64,000 bases of DNA. Origin: Glandiceps talaboti (Eukaryota > Hemichordata > Enteropneusta > Spengelidae). This document shows positions 11,346-26,045 of this stretch, in pieces (position 1 is the first letter of the stretch; the number at the start of each line of letters is the position of its first letter). The notes beneath the pieces were generated by a model that saw nothing but the letters and a program-made list of their open reading frames with translations, did not search any database and was not told the origin of the DNA. A program made the translations under genes and the position numbers. The stretch is from NCBI RefSeq assembly GCF_964340395.1, contig NC_135557.1, positions 7,128,716 to 7,192,715 of the forward strand, given 5' to 3'.

Positions 11346-14300
11346 TTCATTCTTCATTCACGCAAATCAGCGTACTATTGCATAATCATTTTCAAAATCA
11401 CACGTGCTGAAATTTTCGTTTTTGTGATGAGAAAATAATGAATGTCACAAAAAATATTTGCATTCCTCTTTTTTAGGAACTACTTTATTGTTAACCCAAT
11501 GATACGTATACCAGTACTGTGTTATTATTAGCCTTATCACTGGCGTATTGATATATTAGAAGTTACCTGTGTGCTTTTTCCGAACTATGGCGGACTGTAA
11601 TAAAGTTGAAGTGTTTAGTTCTAAAGACGAAACCTCTCCGTGTTTTGTGTAAACCGTGTGCTTTGGTATGAAAGTATCTCACTCTCAAACCTCAAATAGT
11701 GATTTTCATTACTCAAGGCCGGTTTATAAAAAATGTTATCAAGATTCAAGGACGTAAATAAAATTTTATGAGTTTTCGTGAGGATGCGTTTTGTGACTTA
11801 CACCACGGTTTCAAGAGTTTGAAAGAAGTAAAATAAAACAGAACGTCTGCTGCAAACTTGAATAATAGTTCGTTAGTAGTAAATATTTTAGTAAACGTTA
11901 CCTATATGTCATGACTTCGTGACTTGAGTTAGATTCACGTAAACCTATATATAGTTACTGCCTAATACTTTGTAAAGTCGACAAGACTGACAATGTAACG
12001 AAAATATATCACATAATCAAACGATAACACATCAGTAACACAACTCGTTTCATGTTTACATTACCGCGATCAAAATAGCGCGCACGTAATGAGTATTAAC
12101 ACACCCTGCCCTACTATCCCAATAACGGGGTACATCTTTCAAAAATAACAGGGTATAGAATTTACATGTAAGAGAGCTTGGATCTCGTATGTCCCGTGAT
12201 AAAATTCGACATCGGAATGTGAACACAACAGAGTTTATTTCACTATATTTAACACGATTGTATATTTGGTACAGTTTCCTCAAGGTTCAAACCTAGTTTA
12301 TTTTGTGGGAGTAACTAGGTCCGACGTGACGTCATCTAGCAACACCATAACTACCATACCATTTGTTGCTGGTAGTTTCGGATCGCTTGGAATGAAAAGT
12401 ACGGTCGAATTGGTACAATTCAACACACGAATTTACAGGTACATTCACACATTTAAAGGCCAGAGTTTCAATCCCATGTTTTCACGTTGATGCTATATCA
12501 GTGACGTCATAATGATTAGATCGGATTTACACTAATAAGCCATTGCAGACTACAAACAGGAAATTGATAATACAGCGCCCTCACTCAAAATGGGGGTATC
12601 ATCACCTCATAGTACCATTTCTTAAGAGCTTTGTTCCCTGTATTCCATAGAAGTGTAAACCAGGGATGTTTTTCTTATTGTTCAGACATCGAGGAAAGCA
12701 GCAGTGCTCTATGATTAACCAAGTAACCTATACCATGTATACCCCAAGGTACACATAGACAGTAAGTAGAGCGCCACTATGGCAATTTTGGAAAAGCCTA
12801 CCAGAAAACTATTTTTAACGTCTATAAATTTTTATCTTTTCTCGACTGTAAGTGGACTTTTGGAATTGACATTTATCCCTCGACTTTCTTTGTTTCTTTT
12901 TTCTCTCACCGAAAGCTTGCTACGTTTTGACACACTCAATTATTATAATGACTTCAAGATTTTTGAGCGAGGAAAAACTAACAAAAATATTATCCAATCT
13001 AGTGGAAGTTGCAACCAGTATAGTTATATTGTTTGTGACAACTTCTTAGTGCCTGTGCCAGATCTACGTTACAAGAACAAGTATACCAGTTGAACTGCAT
13101 TCGAACAAAAATATGGAATTTATTTCCTGGACGTTCATTGAGGCTACCCCACAACATGTTAACAGTGTTTGTTTCGGGGCCTAGTTCTTTTCTTGGTGTT
13201 GTTTCAATTTATCTGTAGAACAGTTTCCACAGTAGTAGATCAATGTATGGCTTATGTACGGTTTTTTGTTATCTCTTCTGCTATTTTTTGTTATACATTG
13301 TATATATTTGAAACTTTTTTTCTCAAAAAACTATCACAGTATACACTTTAGAAATAACAAAGTCCAAACTGTTGCTGATACCTTGTTCATAAAAAAAAAC
13401 TCAATCCCAGTTCAAATAATAAATAATGATAAAGCGGGGTCATCACGTATATTTTGAAATAGAGGTACAAATGATATGAAAGTTAAATCATTTTAGAATC
13501 CAATATGGCCGCCAAATACCGTACTTTAATGGGAAAATATAAAATATCCCATTTCCTTCGCAACAAATTTAATGAAATTTATTGTATAATGATAAAATGA
13601 TCGGGAACAAGCTTTCACATTATAAACTTCCTTGAGATTTGATTATCAGCCTGATGTGAGTTCGTCCCGAGCCATATTATCCCTCAAATAAATAATTACC
13701 TAGTGGGTGATCTGAGCGAGTATATAAAGCAGAGTTGAGATAGAAGATTGAATGAACGATATTACTACGTGCTGAAATTCCCATATCTTTGCATCCTCGA
13801 TAAAGTGTATAATTCAAAATACTATGTAAAGATGATGAACATGAGACAGCGAGCCAGTTTTGACATATTAAGTACGTTTCCATGGTGATACATTCCTAAG
13901 AGATATATAGTCAAATATTGTACTTTGTCCCATTATTAATTGTAACCCTGTGTAAGCTAAATAATATGTGATGTTTAGATAGGACATAGGAGTGTTATAG
14001 GTTAGGTTAGACGACAGAATGCACTTATTATGAACTAGTTGAGCAAGATATACATTTAGCGAGTGGAAGGGAGTGATCAGGATTTATTGGTGTCACGTGA
14101 TCACATTCAGGTTTCTTATAGATCAGCAATGAGACTGTTGGTGGCACTCGTGCATGTGAAGTGTAGATTACATATACGCCACCAACGACCGTATGTTAAA
14201 ACTTTGCTCAAGGACACGGCCTTTCCCTTCATATTTCAAGCAATAAAAAGAATAAAAGTAATGACAATCTGAAATGCATAATTTGGCATGGTCAGAATTC

Positions 14301-14435
14301 CCATGTTTTCTGATCTCCAACCATCTCCTCACGTTCATCCAGAATATTTGAAGTCTACGATAGATGTTTATAGAACCATTTTTAGAACTCAGATTTAATC
14401 TATATCTCACTCATAAAATGTTGCCGAACAAGTTT
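11346..14435. other. unassigned interval
   Basis: No member of the Ig-like family and no exon that I can support on either strand. The short frames (for example 12779-13093 plus and 14168-14410 minus) have no recognisable domain and no consistent splice context. No strong repeat was noticed apart from A/T-rich stretches. Confidence 0.4.
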
Positions 14436-14440
14436 AAAGA

Positions 14441-14455
14441 ATGAGAGAGAGAGAG

Positions 14456-14533
<78 letters not shown>

Positions 14534-14550
14534 AGAGAGAGAGAGAGCGC

Positions 14551-14581
<31 letters not shown>

Positions 14582-14627
14582 CGAGCGAGAGCGAGAGAGC
14601 GAGAGAGAGAGAGCGAGAGAGAGAGAG

Positions 14628-14696
<69 letters not shown>
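14441..14696. repeat. (GA)n / (CAGA)n microsatellite
   Basis: About 220 bases of GA with GAGC variants, then about ten CAGA units. The overlapping Arg/Glu or Ser/Leu frames are artefacts. Confidence 0.95.
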
Positions 14697-14699
<3 letters not shown>

Positions 14700-14702
<3 letters not shown>

Positions 14703-16185
14703 GAGCTGCTTTGGATAAATACTCAAAACTAGCTATTGAATGAAGCGAGCAAAGTTATAGTAAACACAACAAATGAGTCTACGGTTCTTCACGGTATTCG
14801 GAGACAGAAATGTCAAATGTCAAATCCAGTATTCTTTTCTGCACAATGTTATACATTTATTGGTGAACAGGCAAATCTTTTCAGCAATTGTGCGTCGCCA
14901 ATCACACTACAATGAACTGGAGACGGGTCACAAAAGGAGAAGTGTGTTAAATGCCAGTACGGTATGCGTACCTGTATACAGGCTTTACGTGCAAATTAAA
15001 GTTTCACCGTGACATGTATATACTTCCTGAATACTATTTACGAGTATGTGGTACTTCTCAGTTACTTGACAGATATAAACGATACTAGAAAGGTCCACGC
15101 GTTGAACTAGTTCACTTTGAATTAAACGCGATTTGTATAAATTTACGAATTAGAATTTTATCACCTTTATAGTATTTTAAAACTATGGCATGTTTTGATT
15201 GTATACACATTCATGTAAACTATCACAACATGTTTTTTTGGCTCGTTACTATGACAACAAGTGGCAGTACAAAACACGATAAATTCTACCTTGAACTTGA
15301 AGTACAGTACATGTACTGTAACAGTTCTGAATTAAATGCGATTTTGAATTTTCGGACGAGTTTAATATTTAAAAAACATTGGTATGTTTTGACAGTACAT
15401 GACATGACATGTACACGTATACACACCTCGACTACTACACTGGGCATCAAAACACGTGTCTTGGCATACTAACAAATCCGGCGCGTACAATGCCCTTGAT
15501 TCTCGCTGTAGCTTTATGATGTTGACAAACATTACCTTATGTGAACTACAAGAAAATGGCACCCGATCATAGGAAGTCTTCATGCTCCCCTCATGACATT
15601 TCACCAACACGTGGGCACAATCTCACCACGGTAAATCCCCCAATGCACGACTCGGTCAATATTCTATTGTACAGCCATTGACCAAAACGGAAGTATGACG
15701 GTAAAAATATACGAATGACGCAGTGTCTAAATTTATCCTTACTGAGACACAGTTTGCGAAATAACGGCAGAAATGATAATATGTCGACGTGATATACTCA
15801 CAGAGTGCGAGAAAGCGCATCAAAATATCGGTGACCTACAGGAATCTTGCCGTCTGCAGTTCTAACGAAACGCCGGTGTTGCTGTCTGTAGTTGGTATGT
15901 GTCTATTCCAACCAGTGGTCAAGGGTCACCCAGGGCTTATAATGAACAACGGACTATTACGCATTCATTTTATTACACGCACAATTTTTAAATATTGATA
16001 TTTTCCTTTATCAAAATATGATATTCTTGGTAGCTAGAATAATATTGTCTCGCTAGGCTGTTTCCTTTCTAAATGAGTTGTGTCATTTTCCTTATCTACT
16101 CCCCGGGATTTACTCCAACACTGTCCTCATGGGATATAATTAGGGCGCCATCAACGTCGGAAATCAATATCAGATGCGCAAGCTT
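14700..16185. other. unassigned interval
   Basis: Several open frames of 70-95 codons on both strands, none with a domain, signal peptide or matching splice sites. No repeat structure identified. Confidence 0.4.
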
Positions 16186-16189
16186 AAGC

Positions 16190-16490
16190 TAAGGCCTAAG
16201 AAAAATTAATGTTTGGTTCAGTTACCCGACCCCACCTAGTTTTCACCTAGTTTTTCACGCCGACCCTAAACTTTTTTTTATGTATTCGAGAGAAAAAATA
16301 ATAGAATTGTGAAGTCTCGCAAGAAATGCAAGATGCGGAAACTGACATCAACTTAAAAAAGACAATATAAAACTGTTCTTCCAATCTGTAATGGCTGTAC
16401 GTACATCTGATGAGAAGAAGCCAATAACACAGAGACCACATAGAAAAGAACAGAAAACATAACTACTGGAACTAGACACTCACATACGGA
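16190..16490. repeat. ACCCGACCCC dispersed repeat, copy 1
   Basis: A segment starting near TAAGGCCTAAG, with TTACCCGACCCCACCTAG at about 16220 and ending near CACTCACATACG, recurs at 38413-38696, 53922-54210 (inverted) and 57811-58096, with a fragment at 24473. The minus strand preserves peptide-like similarity between copies (KLMSVSAS, CETSQF), which suggests descent from a common mobile element whose coding segment is now degraded. Confidence 0.7.
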
Positions 16491-16845
16491 AATCAAGTTT
16501 TAAAACAAATATATGAAACAAATAAAATAAAAAAATCTACCCTCCCCCAACAGGATGACACTGCCAAACATGAACGCAACGTGTTAAAAGCCAGACTGGT
16601 CAAGATATTAATGTTATATGTGCCAGAAAGAAATTGTTGCAAAGCCACATGTAGTAGATGTTATTTGGTGAGGCAGCAAAATAATATAAAACGATTCACC
16701 ATGGTACAAGGTGTGCGATAGTCATGAATGAAAATTAATTAATCTTACCTGAGACCCAAAGATCTGAAGATCTTCCAGATATATATGTTCGTGGTGCACG
16801 TGGTGGCTTTATCGTCTGCGATTAAAAGTAACTTTTTACTCCCGC

Positions 16846-17225
16846 CAGTGCCCTTTTATAACTGTACCTACACTTAATTGGCGGATGTTAACAATGAACG
16901 TGTGACGTAAAACATCAACACCCACTCATATTGATCGAAGTCCATTTCAAGTTAACAATAACTCTAAAAGTTAATAAAATTTGGGCGTTCTTTTCACGTA
17001 GGAGTAAAAGCGATATCGCAAAAAAATTTGCAAATATTAGTGCCTTTTATAGCCTGTACCTACACTTAATTGGCGGATATTAACAATGAACACGTGACGT
17101 ATATATGTATAACACACACTGACATTGAAATCCATTTCAAGTTAACAGTAACTCCAATGTCTAAAGTTAATAAGATTTGGGGCGTTCTATTTCATGTAGG
17201 AGTAAATGGTAACATCGCAGAAATT
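16846..17225. repeat. 190-bp direct tandem duplication
   Basis: Two head-to-tail copies (about 16846-17036 and 17039-17225), both containing CTACACTTAATTGGCGGAT, TCCATTTCAAGTTAAC and GGGCGTTCT. They differ at scattered sites, so the duplication is not recent. No gene is associated. Confidence 0.85.
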
Positions 17226-17326
17226 AGCATAAAATGTTAGTTTTAGAGTTAGGATGAATATCTATTGATAAGATCTCTAATTATGACAACGTATCTTTTT
17301 CAGAAGTCAAAATAATGCTTACACGG

Positions 17327-17461
<135 letters not shown>

Positions 17462-17490
17462 CAATATACATTGACAACATAGATACTAAT

Positions 17491-17700
17491 TAAAAGTTAC
17501 ACTAGATGTAACGGTAGTATTATTTTACGGTCACACAACTATAATTGCTAATTGTAGTCAAATATTGATTTTATCTTTAAGTAGTCCAGTAAAGAGTTCA
17601 AATCATGATAGCGACGCGTCAGGGTGCTGATTTAAGAGTGTGGACCCAAAAATCAAATTGTTGTGATTGATTGTACCATGTATAATTATGTGCACAACTT
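17491..17700. repeat. segment shared with 58654-58880
   Basis: ACACTAGATGTAAC, then TAAGTAGT, ATCATGA and CCCAAAAATCAAATT occur in the same order and spacing as in intron 4 of gene E. A tail fragment (GATTGTACCATGTATAATT) also occurs at 35889. An old dispersed repeat or a segmental copy. Confidence 0.6.
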
Positions 17701-20700
17701 CACAAGTAGTTTAGAGATTCAGGGTGTAAAATATTACTCGTTAGTCATATCTAATAAAACAGTTAGAAAATTCAAAGTCCATTTGCAGTTAGTACAGCTC
17801 CAAACCTAAATGCCATCATGAAGAGTCTGTTACATTTACGTTTATTTTGGCGAGAAAGAATGTTTATAACTTTGCCGACTATTGCAAGTTATGATCTAAT
17901 CATACTTATCGCTAATACATGAGCCACAATTTCCTCAACTCGTTGTGTGTGAAATTTTATATTATAGCGCCCCCTGGCGTTACATGTCCTTACCTGCCAG
18001 TTTGGGGCACTGTGTATTTATGGAAGAGAAACCAATTGCAGCCGTATCAAAAATTCACTAAAAATTAACATAATAATGAAAATTATTATGTCGTTTTAAT
18101 TTACAACAATTCGTATTTACATATTTCCTATCATCATTTGCTTTAGTGTGGGGGTTGTTGTCCAGATAATGACTTAATCGTTGCCATGGTTACAGCCTCC
18201 ATCTGAGCCGAAGAATGACTACATTTGAGAGATATTTTAGTGTGCATCGGAAAACCCCAGTCCTTTGTAATACATGGATCTGAATGTGAAAACAGAGCGA
18301 TAGAATAAACCCATAGAATATATCTATTTGTATACGACATAGTAATAGTCACGAGTTTCGAGAGCGTGAGAGTGGTTTACATATTTACATGCAATGACGT
18401 CATGAGGGGAAACACCGAGCTTGCAATATATAAAGTTATCTATGAATACCGTTTTAGTAACTAAAAATTTAGAGAAAATAAAGTCGGATGTACGAAACAT
18501 TCGAACGGTGTCTAACTTATTTCACATGTCGTTACCTTAGACGTTGTTATGGTAACCACGCATGTATTGAATAAATTTTCCTGTACATCCACATGCCATC
18601 GACTATTCACGATTATAGTGATGAATGTCGTAAAAACCACAGACCCCTTTACGGCACCGTTCGAAACGTACCCGTCAAGGTGTCAGCAAAAATAGCTTGC
18701 GAGAATGATAGTGATAAGAAACAGTTTACAAGTAATGCTACTATCTAAACGGACCAAACGAATCGCACCACGTGGGTTTTGTAAAGTTCTCCCACATCAA
18801 CACAATGATTCGTAAGCACATTTTTTTGTTCTGTGTCGTCTGCATTTGAATCGTCACACAAGACATGGCATGACGTCAACTTTCACTTCTTCATTTCAAA
18901 CAATGAAATCATTCACATCGGTGATCGTGAGTCGACTACTGAAACGTTAGATCTATTATGTTCGTCCATCTGAAAGTACTGAATACTGAAAGCCACGTTG
19001 TTGCTATGGCAACAAAACAGCAGGCGACGTGTTAGAGCGAACTACACTTTGATAGTGCGTATATAAGATTATGATTTCCGAATATTCGGTAATGTCAAAT
19101 AATTAGCATCTCTCGTTACATTTGTACTTCCGAACCGAGTGTAGCCGTCCGTATGTCCCAACATTTAACATACCCAGGTTCTCACACTCGTTGGCATCTT
19201 ATCACAGAGCCGTAAGGATTTATAGATCGGATTATCTATTTGTTCTGGATTTAATACGGTTACCAGACAACTACTTATTTTAATCCTAAACCAGGTTTTA
19301 ACATTAAGGTCATTAACCTTTATTTTAGCTGTCTCGTAATCGGATACACGGAATGTCGACATTGCGGAAAGTATGCAGTAGTACGTCTTGTCATATTACA
19401 TGTATACATTACACTGATAGAGAAATAGCAATGCTGACAGTGACAGGCATATCATGGTACATGAAATGTTACAGTATATACAAGGGAAGGCAGTTGACTT
19501 GAAACGAATCGTCGACTCTCATCAAAAATATAACATTCAAACATTTTATCGGCTGGCTAGACAAAAATATTACTAACAGTGCTACATTCTATTGTTGTCT
19601 GGCTAAATAAAAATATTTACACAAATAAATACTTTTAACCATCTCAACATTTTGATCGCTATATTTCCATATGTGCACTGGAATGATTTTTTCCTGGCAC
19701 GATTATAAAATGCCGTCAAACTGTAAAGATTATTAAAATTGACATCGCTCTCGAAGAGATTGTGTAGACATTCAGAAGTTGTTTTTATCTCATGATCACT
19801 GCCTGTACATTCTACCTTAAAAGATGCGAATTTATGTTGCCATGACAACTTTCACAAATACATTCATAATTCTACTGCAAATTCATTGAAAAAAACTTTG
19901 AGTTAATCAATATTTACAATTTTTTTTTAATCATTAGCGCAATTTCATGAGTTTTGGTGGTCTCTTGTTACCATGAAACAAGTACGGTGACCTAAGCTTC
20001 CTGCTTTCAACTAGTCTGGCTGCCAGACTCGTGACTATCGTCTCTAAGCTAAATGAATGCAGAGTGGCCCATGGCCAGCCGCGAGAAGAGAGTATCGCAT
20101 GCCACATACGGAGAGACAGTATTTACCTTTTTTGTGTGAACACAATATAACGTGAGGAGATTTCTGTGCTTGGTGGTAATCAAATAGACTTGGTCTCATA
20201 AATTACCGTGACCGAAATTTGACCCATTTAATTATCTCCGGCCTTCCTGCAGGGTAGGTTGTTCTAGCTACAAAGGTATGGCATCGCCACGCTCACCCTG
20301 AATGAAAAGAATCGCGTGGGCCGGGTATACATACGTACTAGCATATGACAAAAGAAGTCAATACCATTCTACTTGGCATCACAGTAGTTCTGTACATTTG
20401 GTGTAAAAGTGCATACTCCTAATGACGTCATCAGATAGCAGTGAGGCTGGTTAAAATGACGTCATTTAAGTGAATATAATCATGTATCGAAATGAAATAA
20501 AAAAATCTGACTTCAACTAAGTAAAAGATTGTAAAATTGAACAAATATCTCCATTTTCTAATCTAGCTTTCTGTGTCTAGCAGCTAGTACAGTTCTCATC
20601 AAGTGTGTAGGTGCGGCATAACGATAACACGGTGACATTACGGTAAACACGTTTATCAAGCCCTTGCGTGCATATAAATATCCACTTCTGTCGCGCTGTG

Positions 20701-22850
20701 TGTGTCAACGGTGTTTTGTTACTCAACAACGTAGTAACTAGTATGTAAAGTGCACATGAGATTTCGTTTTAACTTTCAAGTGGAGGTAAACGATGAATCA
20801 AGATCAGTGAAACTGACCACCATCCACGTTACTTCTCTTTGGTTCCAATCTAGACAACTGTACTGAGAACATCAACATTAGGTCATAACCTCATTATACC
20901 AGATAACAATGTTGCATCTGATTAGTACGGTAGAATAGTGGGTGAGAGCAGATTAAAGGGGTATAGATTACGTGTACACGTCTGTTAAAAAGGAGGAAAA
21001 GCTACTGCATGCACTACCTAGTTGCAACGGGAACGATTTTTGAATCTGTTTTGTTAGATATAATAATTAATATACCGTATACCTTTTACAATACTGAATC
21101 ACCTGTGGCTTAATATGTAGCTATGCAATTAATATAGTGTAATAAATCCAATGAAATTGATTTTTTGGTCCGCACCTAAAAAATGAACCAATGCAATCCA
21201 AATTTCAACCTGTTACTGTACTAATCAGGCAGAAAACTGAACACAAAAATATTAAGAAGTCCAAACTGTGCCGACAACGTAAGGCAGTGATTTTAATGCA
21301 GTTGTATGCATGTATTAATGTCAGTTTTCTACTTTACGTTTTTTATGTAAGCGTTAACGATCCAGAAATGCCATATTTGGAATTTTGGCACATTCTACCA
21401 TAATTAACGTATAATTTACCTTTGTACTACTTACTTACAATCAGGAGCTAACATCAGCGTCATCTACTAATATATTGATTTATCTACTAATCCTATACTA
21501 ATTATATTTATCTCTAGTAGATAACAAATGTCAAGTGTTTTGATTAACCAACATAGATTAGTTATTGTAAACAAGATAACTTGTTGATTATCCAATTCAG
21601 ATTAATTTTCCAATGGCGTGATCAACACTTGTCGTGCACGTGGAAAATTTACATATGGCATTATCTTAAATCTCAATTTTAAATATTCTGGTGGGAAGTT
21701 CACCATGTCTTCTAGAACAATGATTATAGGTGAGAAATCATTTATATACAGCAAATTATATTTAGAATAATGACATCACTATAATTTCAAGGTGGCAACT
21801 AGAACTTATATTTCAGGGACATGGAGAAATAAATATAAATAAATAAATAAAGACAGATTTTGATTTACAATGCAACGTTTAGTGTGCGATGTCTCTCTCT
21901 GCCTGAGTGTAAGAGCGTACGTGTATGTGACGATACCTGTGTAGCTAATTCCTAACTTAGACAAGCTCCTAGATCCTGGTACCCAAGAAAGACAGTTAGA
22001 GTGTAGAATCGTTTATGTTCTGCTGATCTACCTACAATTACAGAACTTAGGCACCGAAAAATAACATTAAACATCCTAAGAACGTCACATTTATTAACGT
22101 AACCAGTATTTCACTTGAGTAAAAAACTTAGGCTAACATATTTTTCAGTCTAAGCTTTCAATTTCACATCAGTTTTAACCATCATCGGATCTATCTAGTC
22201 ACAATCCCGATACATACATTATCAGTGGTAATGACAGAAATAACATTTGATTTAAGCAATGCTGTTAAATTTAATTGCCTATCAAATAGTAGTACAATAT
22301 CATGAACTGTATCTTGTTACTTCGTTGTACATGGTACGACGATATATCATAACCCACTACTATGTCAAGAACGTATTAAAGACCATAACATACACGATTG
22401 AATGTTGATGATAAAATAACTGTGATCTGGATTGATGCGTCCACAGTGGTTGGTATTGAATGTTGCATGATATAGTTCACAAGGTTAATAACACGGTATA
22501 CTACTCGAAATGAAAACCCTAACCGTTGTTTTTACTTGGTGTGGATGCCAACGTGATTTTCTAACTTCTGGTCAAAGTTCCTCAATCAGCTCAAAACAGT
22601 TGTTCATCCAATCAGTGAACCCCAACTGTTAAAGTGGCGTAGATAGTGTATAAGTAGCATCCTGAGCTGATAAATATACCATAACTGCCCTAATAAACAC
22701 TATCCTTCGGAGGGACTGTGTAATTGGTGAGAATTTTGTGATTGATTAACAAAGACATGATGTTAATGGCTGTGTGGGTGGCTGTGGATGAATTTTAAAT
22801 TGCATCTCATGCATCTCAGGACTTCACGTTCTAGAGTAACAACTTTGACT
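17701..22850. other. unassigned interval
   Basis: 5 kb without a supported gene. The minus-strand frames 19165-19362 and 19603-19848 were examined; the first has a tail-like Tyr motif (NPIYKSL) but no Ig-like exon or membrane exon upstream. An AAAT microsatellite at about 21833-21851 is the only clear simple repeat. Confidence 0.4.
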
Positions 22851-22854
22851 ATAC

Positions 22855-23510
22855 TGTGAGTGGAGGTGTAAATGGTAACGATACTGCATAGGAACTAGAC
22901 TGTGAGTGGACGTGTAAATGGTAACGATACTGCATAGGAACTAGACTATGTGAGTGGAGGTGTAAATGGTAACGATACTGAATAGGAACTAGACTGTGAG
23001 TGGACGTGTAAATGGTAACGATACTGCATAGGAACTAGACTATGTGAGTGGAGGTGTAAATGGTAATGATACTGTATAGGAACTAGACTGTGAGTGGAGG
23101 TGTAAATGGTAACGATACTGTATAGTAACTAGACTGTGAGTGGACGTGTAAATGGTAATGATACTGCATAGGAACTAGACTATGTGAGTGGAGGTGTAAA
23201 TGGTAACGATACTGCATAGGAACTAGACTGTGAGTGGACGTGTAAATGGTAACGATACTGCATAGGAACTAGACTATGTGAGTGGAGGTGTAAATGGTAA
23301 CGATACTGCATAGGAACTAGACTGTGAGTGGACGTGTAAATGGTAACGATACTGTATAGGAACTAGACTGTGAGTGGAGGTGTAAATGGTAACGATACTG
23401 TATAGGAACTAGACTGTGAGTGGAGGTGTAAATGGTAACGATACTGTATAGAAACTAGACTATGTGAGTGGAGGTGGAAATGGTATCGATGCTGTATAGG
23501 AACTAGACTA
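22855..23510. repeat. 46/48-bp minisatellite
   Basis: Fourteen units of TGTGAGTGGAGGTGTAAATG followed by GTAACGATACTGCATAGGAACTAGAC. Units start either with TGTGAG (46 bp) or TATGTGAG (48 bp), and GGACG/GGAGG variants alternate with them, giving a two-unit higher-order pattern in the first two-thirds of the array. Confidence 0.95.
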
Positions 23511-25090
23511 CTTTTACTTCTGTCCCATTTCAAGGGACACTGGGCGAATTTTTTGAAGTGGTGATCAAAGTGATTATAACAATATTTTTTTTCTTTGAGT
23601 TTAATACTATGTTAAATATATATGAATATAACATTTTAATGAGATGAACTTTCTGAATTTCTTGTAATACTTGAAAGAGATCATAAAAAGCTTTTATATG
23701 ACAATTTTGGGAGATTTGAATGATTGATACTCCCAGGCAAATAGTGGACTGCCGATGTTTACTACCCTATCTAGAATGGTAAGTTGACGTCAGACACGGG
23801 GGCCGCACTACTATTCCAATTGATAAATTTCAACTGCTTTCAAAACTACCCAATGACCAACAATTACCACATACTATGTGATATTTCTGAATTATATTAG
23901 TACGTGTATTACGAAATCACTCCACTTGCTTGATCAACCCATGTAATCGCGTCTTACATATCATTATTTTCGGAACGAATAAAAAAAATGGTTGATTGCT
24001 TTTAACAACTGATATATCGTATAGCTAAAGTCTCAATATAGACCTTTTACGTGTTAAACCTTTAGTCAAATGAATTTCTCTCTAGCACAGATTCCACAGA
24101 TTCTATATATCCCATACCACCAACCGTGATTGCTTATGCTGCTAGTGCTTTGATATAAACGTGATGGCATTATCGCGTCCTAACGTCATTTCCATTCAAC
24201 ATGGAGGTTGCGTTTGTTGTACAGCGAACAAAGTAACCCATGACAACCACCTGTCAGTGTGTGATAGATTCCTACTGACATGCACTGTTCACCCTTTTCC
24301 CAGCCGGAAATTTAGCTCGAATTTCAGTAGAATTCGTCCATATGACTACACGTTAGAAAGAGATCCTAGAGAATAACTACATGTACAGTAACTCACACTA
24401 ACTTATTATAACCACCACACACAAACATTAATATTCATTCACTAGCACTGTCAATAACCCATATGTATGCTTAGGCCCCCCAAAAATTGCTTAGTTTCGG
24501 TTACACAACCCCACCTTTTTTTCACTGCCGACCCTAAATATTTCTTTCAAACAATTCATATTTGTGATCTATTTACAGAATAACACGATTAGGAGCATAA
24601 TAACATTTCCATTTATCAATTTTCTATCACGTGATGACCTCTGATAAATCATTATCGCTGGGTAGGTCTAAGCGATGATCGAAGTAGTATGGTGGAGTAC
24701 CAGTCACCAAGATCCTAGTTCCGACCACTATGCCGAATTTGGCTTGTTAGTCGAATTTCCCATTTTGATAACGACACAGATCGTATAAACATGACTCAAT
24801 CAGAATCAACGTTTTACTTGAAAGTCCTTAGTCACTGAGTATACTTTCCTAGTGTGGAACCCCGAGGCATGCATCGTGTGAATCAGTCTATCCTTCATCT
24901 TTAAAGTATATGATGTTGATCAAGTAGAACTTAAATGAAATAACGTCAGCTTTGTGAGATATAAATTTTATACAAGATAAAAAAATTCATATAGTTTAAT
25001 TATGTAAATTACTTTAACAATGAAAGACTAGGTATACCATGTACTGCTGTCTATAACATAAATATATATTGGTCTATTTTCACTAAACCA
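23511..25090. other. unassigned interval with repeat fragment at 24473-24560
   Basis: No gene supported. A truncated copy of the ACCCGACCCC dispersed repeat is at about 24473-24560. The plus-strand frame 24161-24376 (71 codons) has no recognisable feature. Confidence 0.4.
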
Positions 25091-25113
25091 TATATATATA
25101 TATATATATATAT

Positions 25114-25184
<71 letters not shown>

Positions 25185-25236
25185 GCTCTGCCACTGCGGT
25201 ATAGGGCACTGTCTTAGCAGATTGATACTCACCGAG

Positions 25237-25309
<73 letters not shown>
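25091..25309. repeat. (TA)n tracts around a short conserved core
   Basis: Two long TA tracts flank a 56-bp core (about 25183-25238) containing CTGCGGTATAGGGCACTGTC and ATTGATACTCACCGA. The same core between TA tracts occurs at 33571-33622, and a related GTATCGAGCACTGT at about 61308. The conserved core points to an element that inserts in, or carries, TA repeats. Confidence 0.85.
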
Positions 25310-25313
<4 letters not shown>

Positions 25314-25357
25314 CACAGTTATCCTGGTAGCACCCTGAGATCACCAACACAGATAAA

Positions 25358-25600
25358 CTTTGGATTTATAAAACAATTTTATCTAAGCTTCCTACTTCAA
25401 AAATAAGTCTAAACAACATTGACAAAGTCCTTGTTTGTAACTCAATACATTGCAAATGATTAATCAATGTGTAAAATGTTTGTTATTGAATTGTTGTTTC
25501 ACGTTGAAAGTAGTAGTTAAAGTAGGAAGCCATAATAAATGCGTTTACAAATTAAAAATCCAAAATAAATACCCAGTCTACATCCATATGGCCAATTTAA
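25358..25600. repeat. truncated copy of the TTAA-flanked MITE
   Basis: Matches both arms of the foldback at 26456-26808 (CTTCCTACTTCAA on the left, AAATCCAAAATAAATACCC on the right, ending in a GGCCA terminus) but lacks the left end. Confidence 0.7.
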
Positions 25601-25929
25601 TGTGAGAGTGCAACCAGAAAACTGTAATTAGCACATTATTAATTAATTAACACGACTACATCTAAATAAATAGATATTGTATACTCAAATAATGAAAAGT
25701 TCTGTACACCTTTTTACCAATCCCAAATTAAGAACAACTATAAACGTAGAGATTCTCAATTCATTTCATCAACAAAAATATTCACACAAACAATGTCGAG
25801 ATTCAACCTGAGAGATATAGTTTATGAAAATAGCACTAGTGTGTCGTAGAACAACTTACTTCACTAGTATCAAATAATTAATTGTAAAAGTTGTTAATAT
25901 ACGAGAAGTGATTAATGGGACACAAGCTG

Positions 25930-26045
25930 AGGTTATATATTTTTGGGTGAGATTTGTATTGCATATTTAAAAGGCACTTACTGAATCATACTTCACTATC
26001 ACTTACAATTGACTGAACATAGACCTAGTATTAAGATATAATTTA
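25930..26045. repeat. short dispersed repeat (three copies)
   Basis: The block ATATTTAAAAGGCACTTACT...ATTGACTGAAC...TATTAAGATAT recurs near 7100-7180 and, inverted, near 29095-29170, where GAGTTCAGTCAATTGCAAG is the reverse-complement counterpart. Confidence 0.6.

Noticed and set aside
14400-14743. Arg-Glu and Ser-Leu rich frames
   Set aside because: GA microsatellite translation.
19165-19362. Minus-strand frame with NPIYKSL, resembling a cytoplasmic tail
   Set aside because: No TM or Ig-like exon upstream and no phase-2 acceptor identified.
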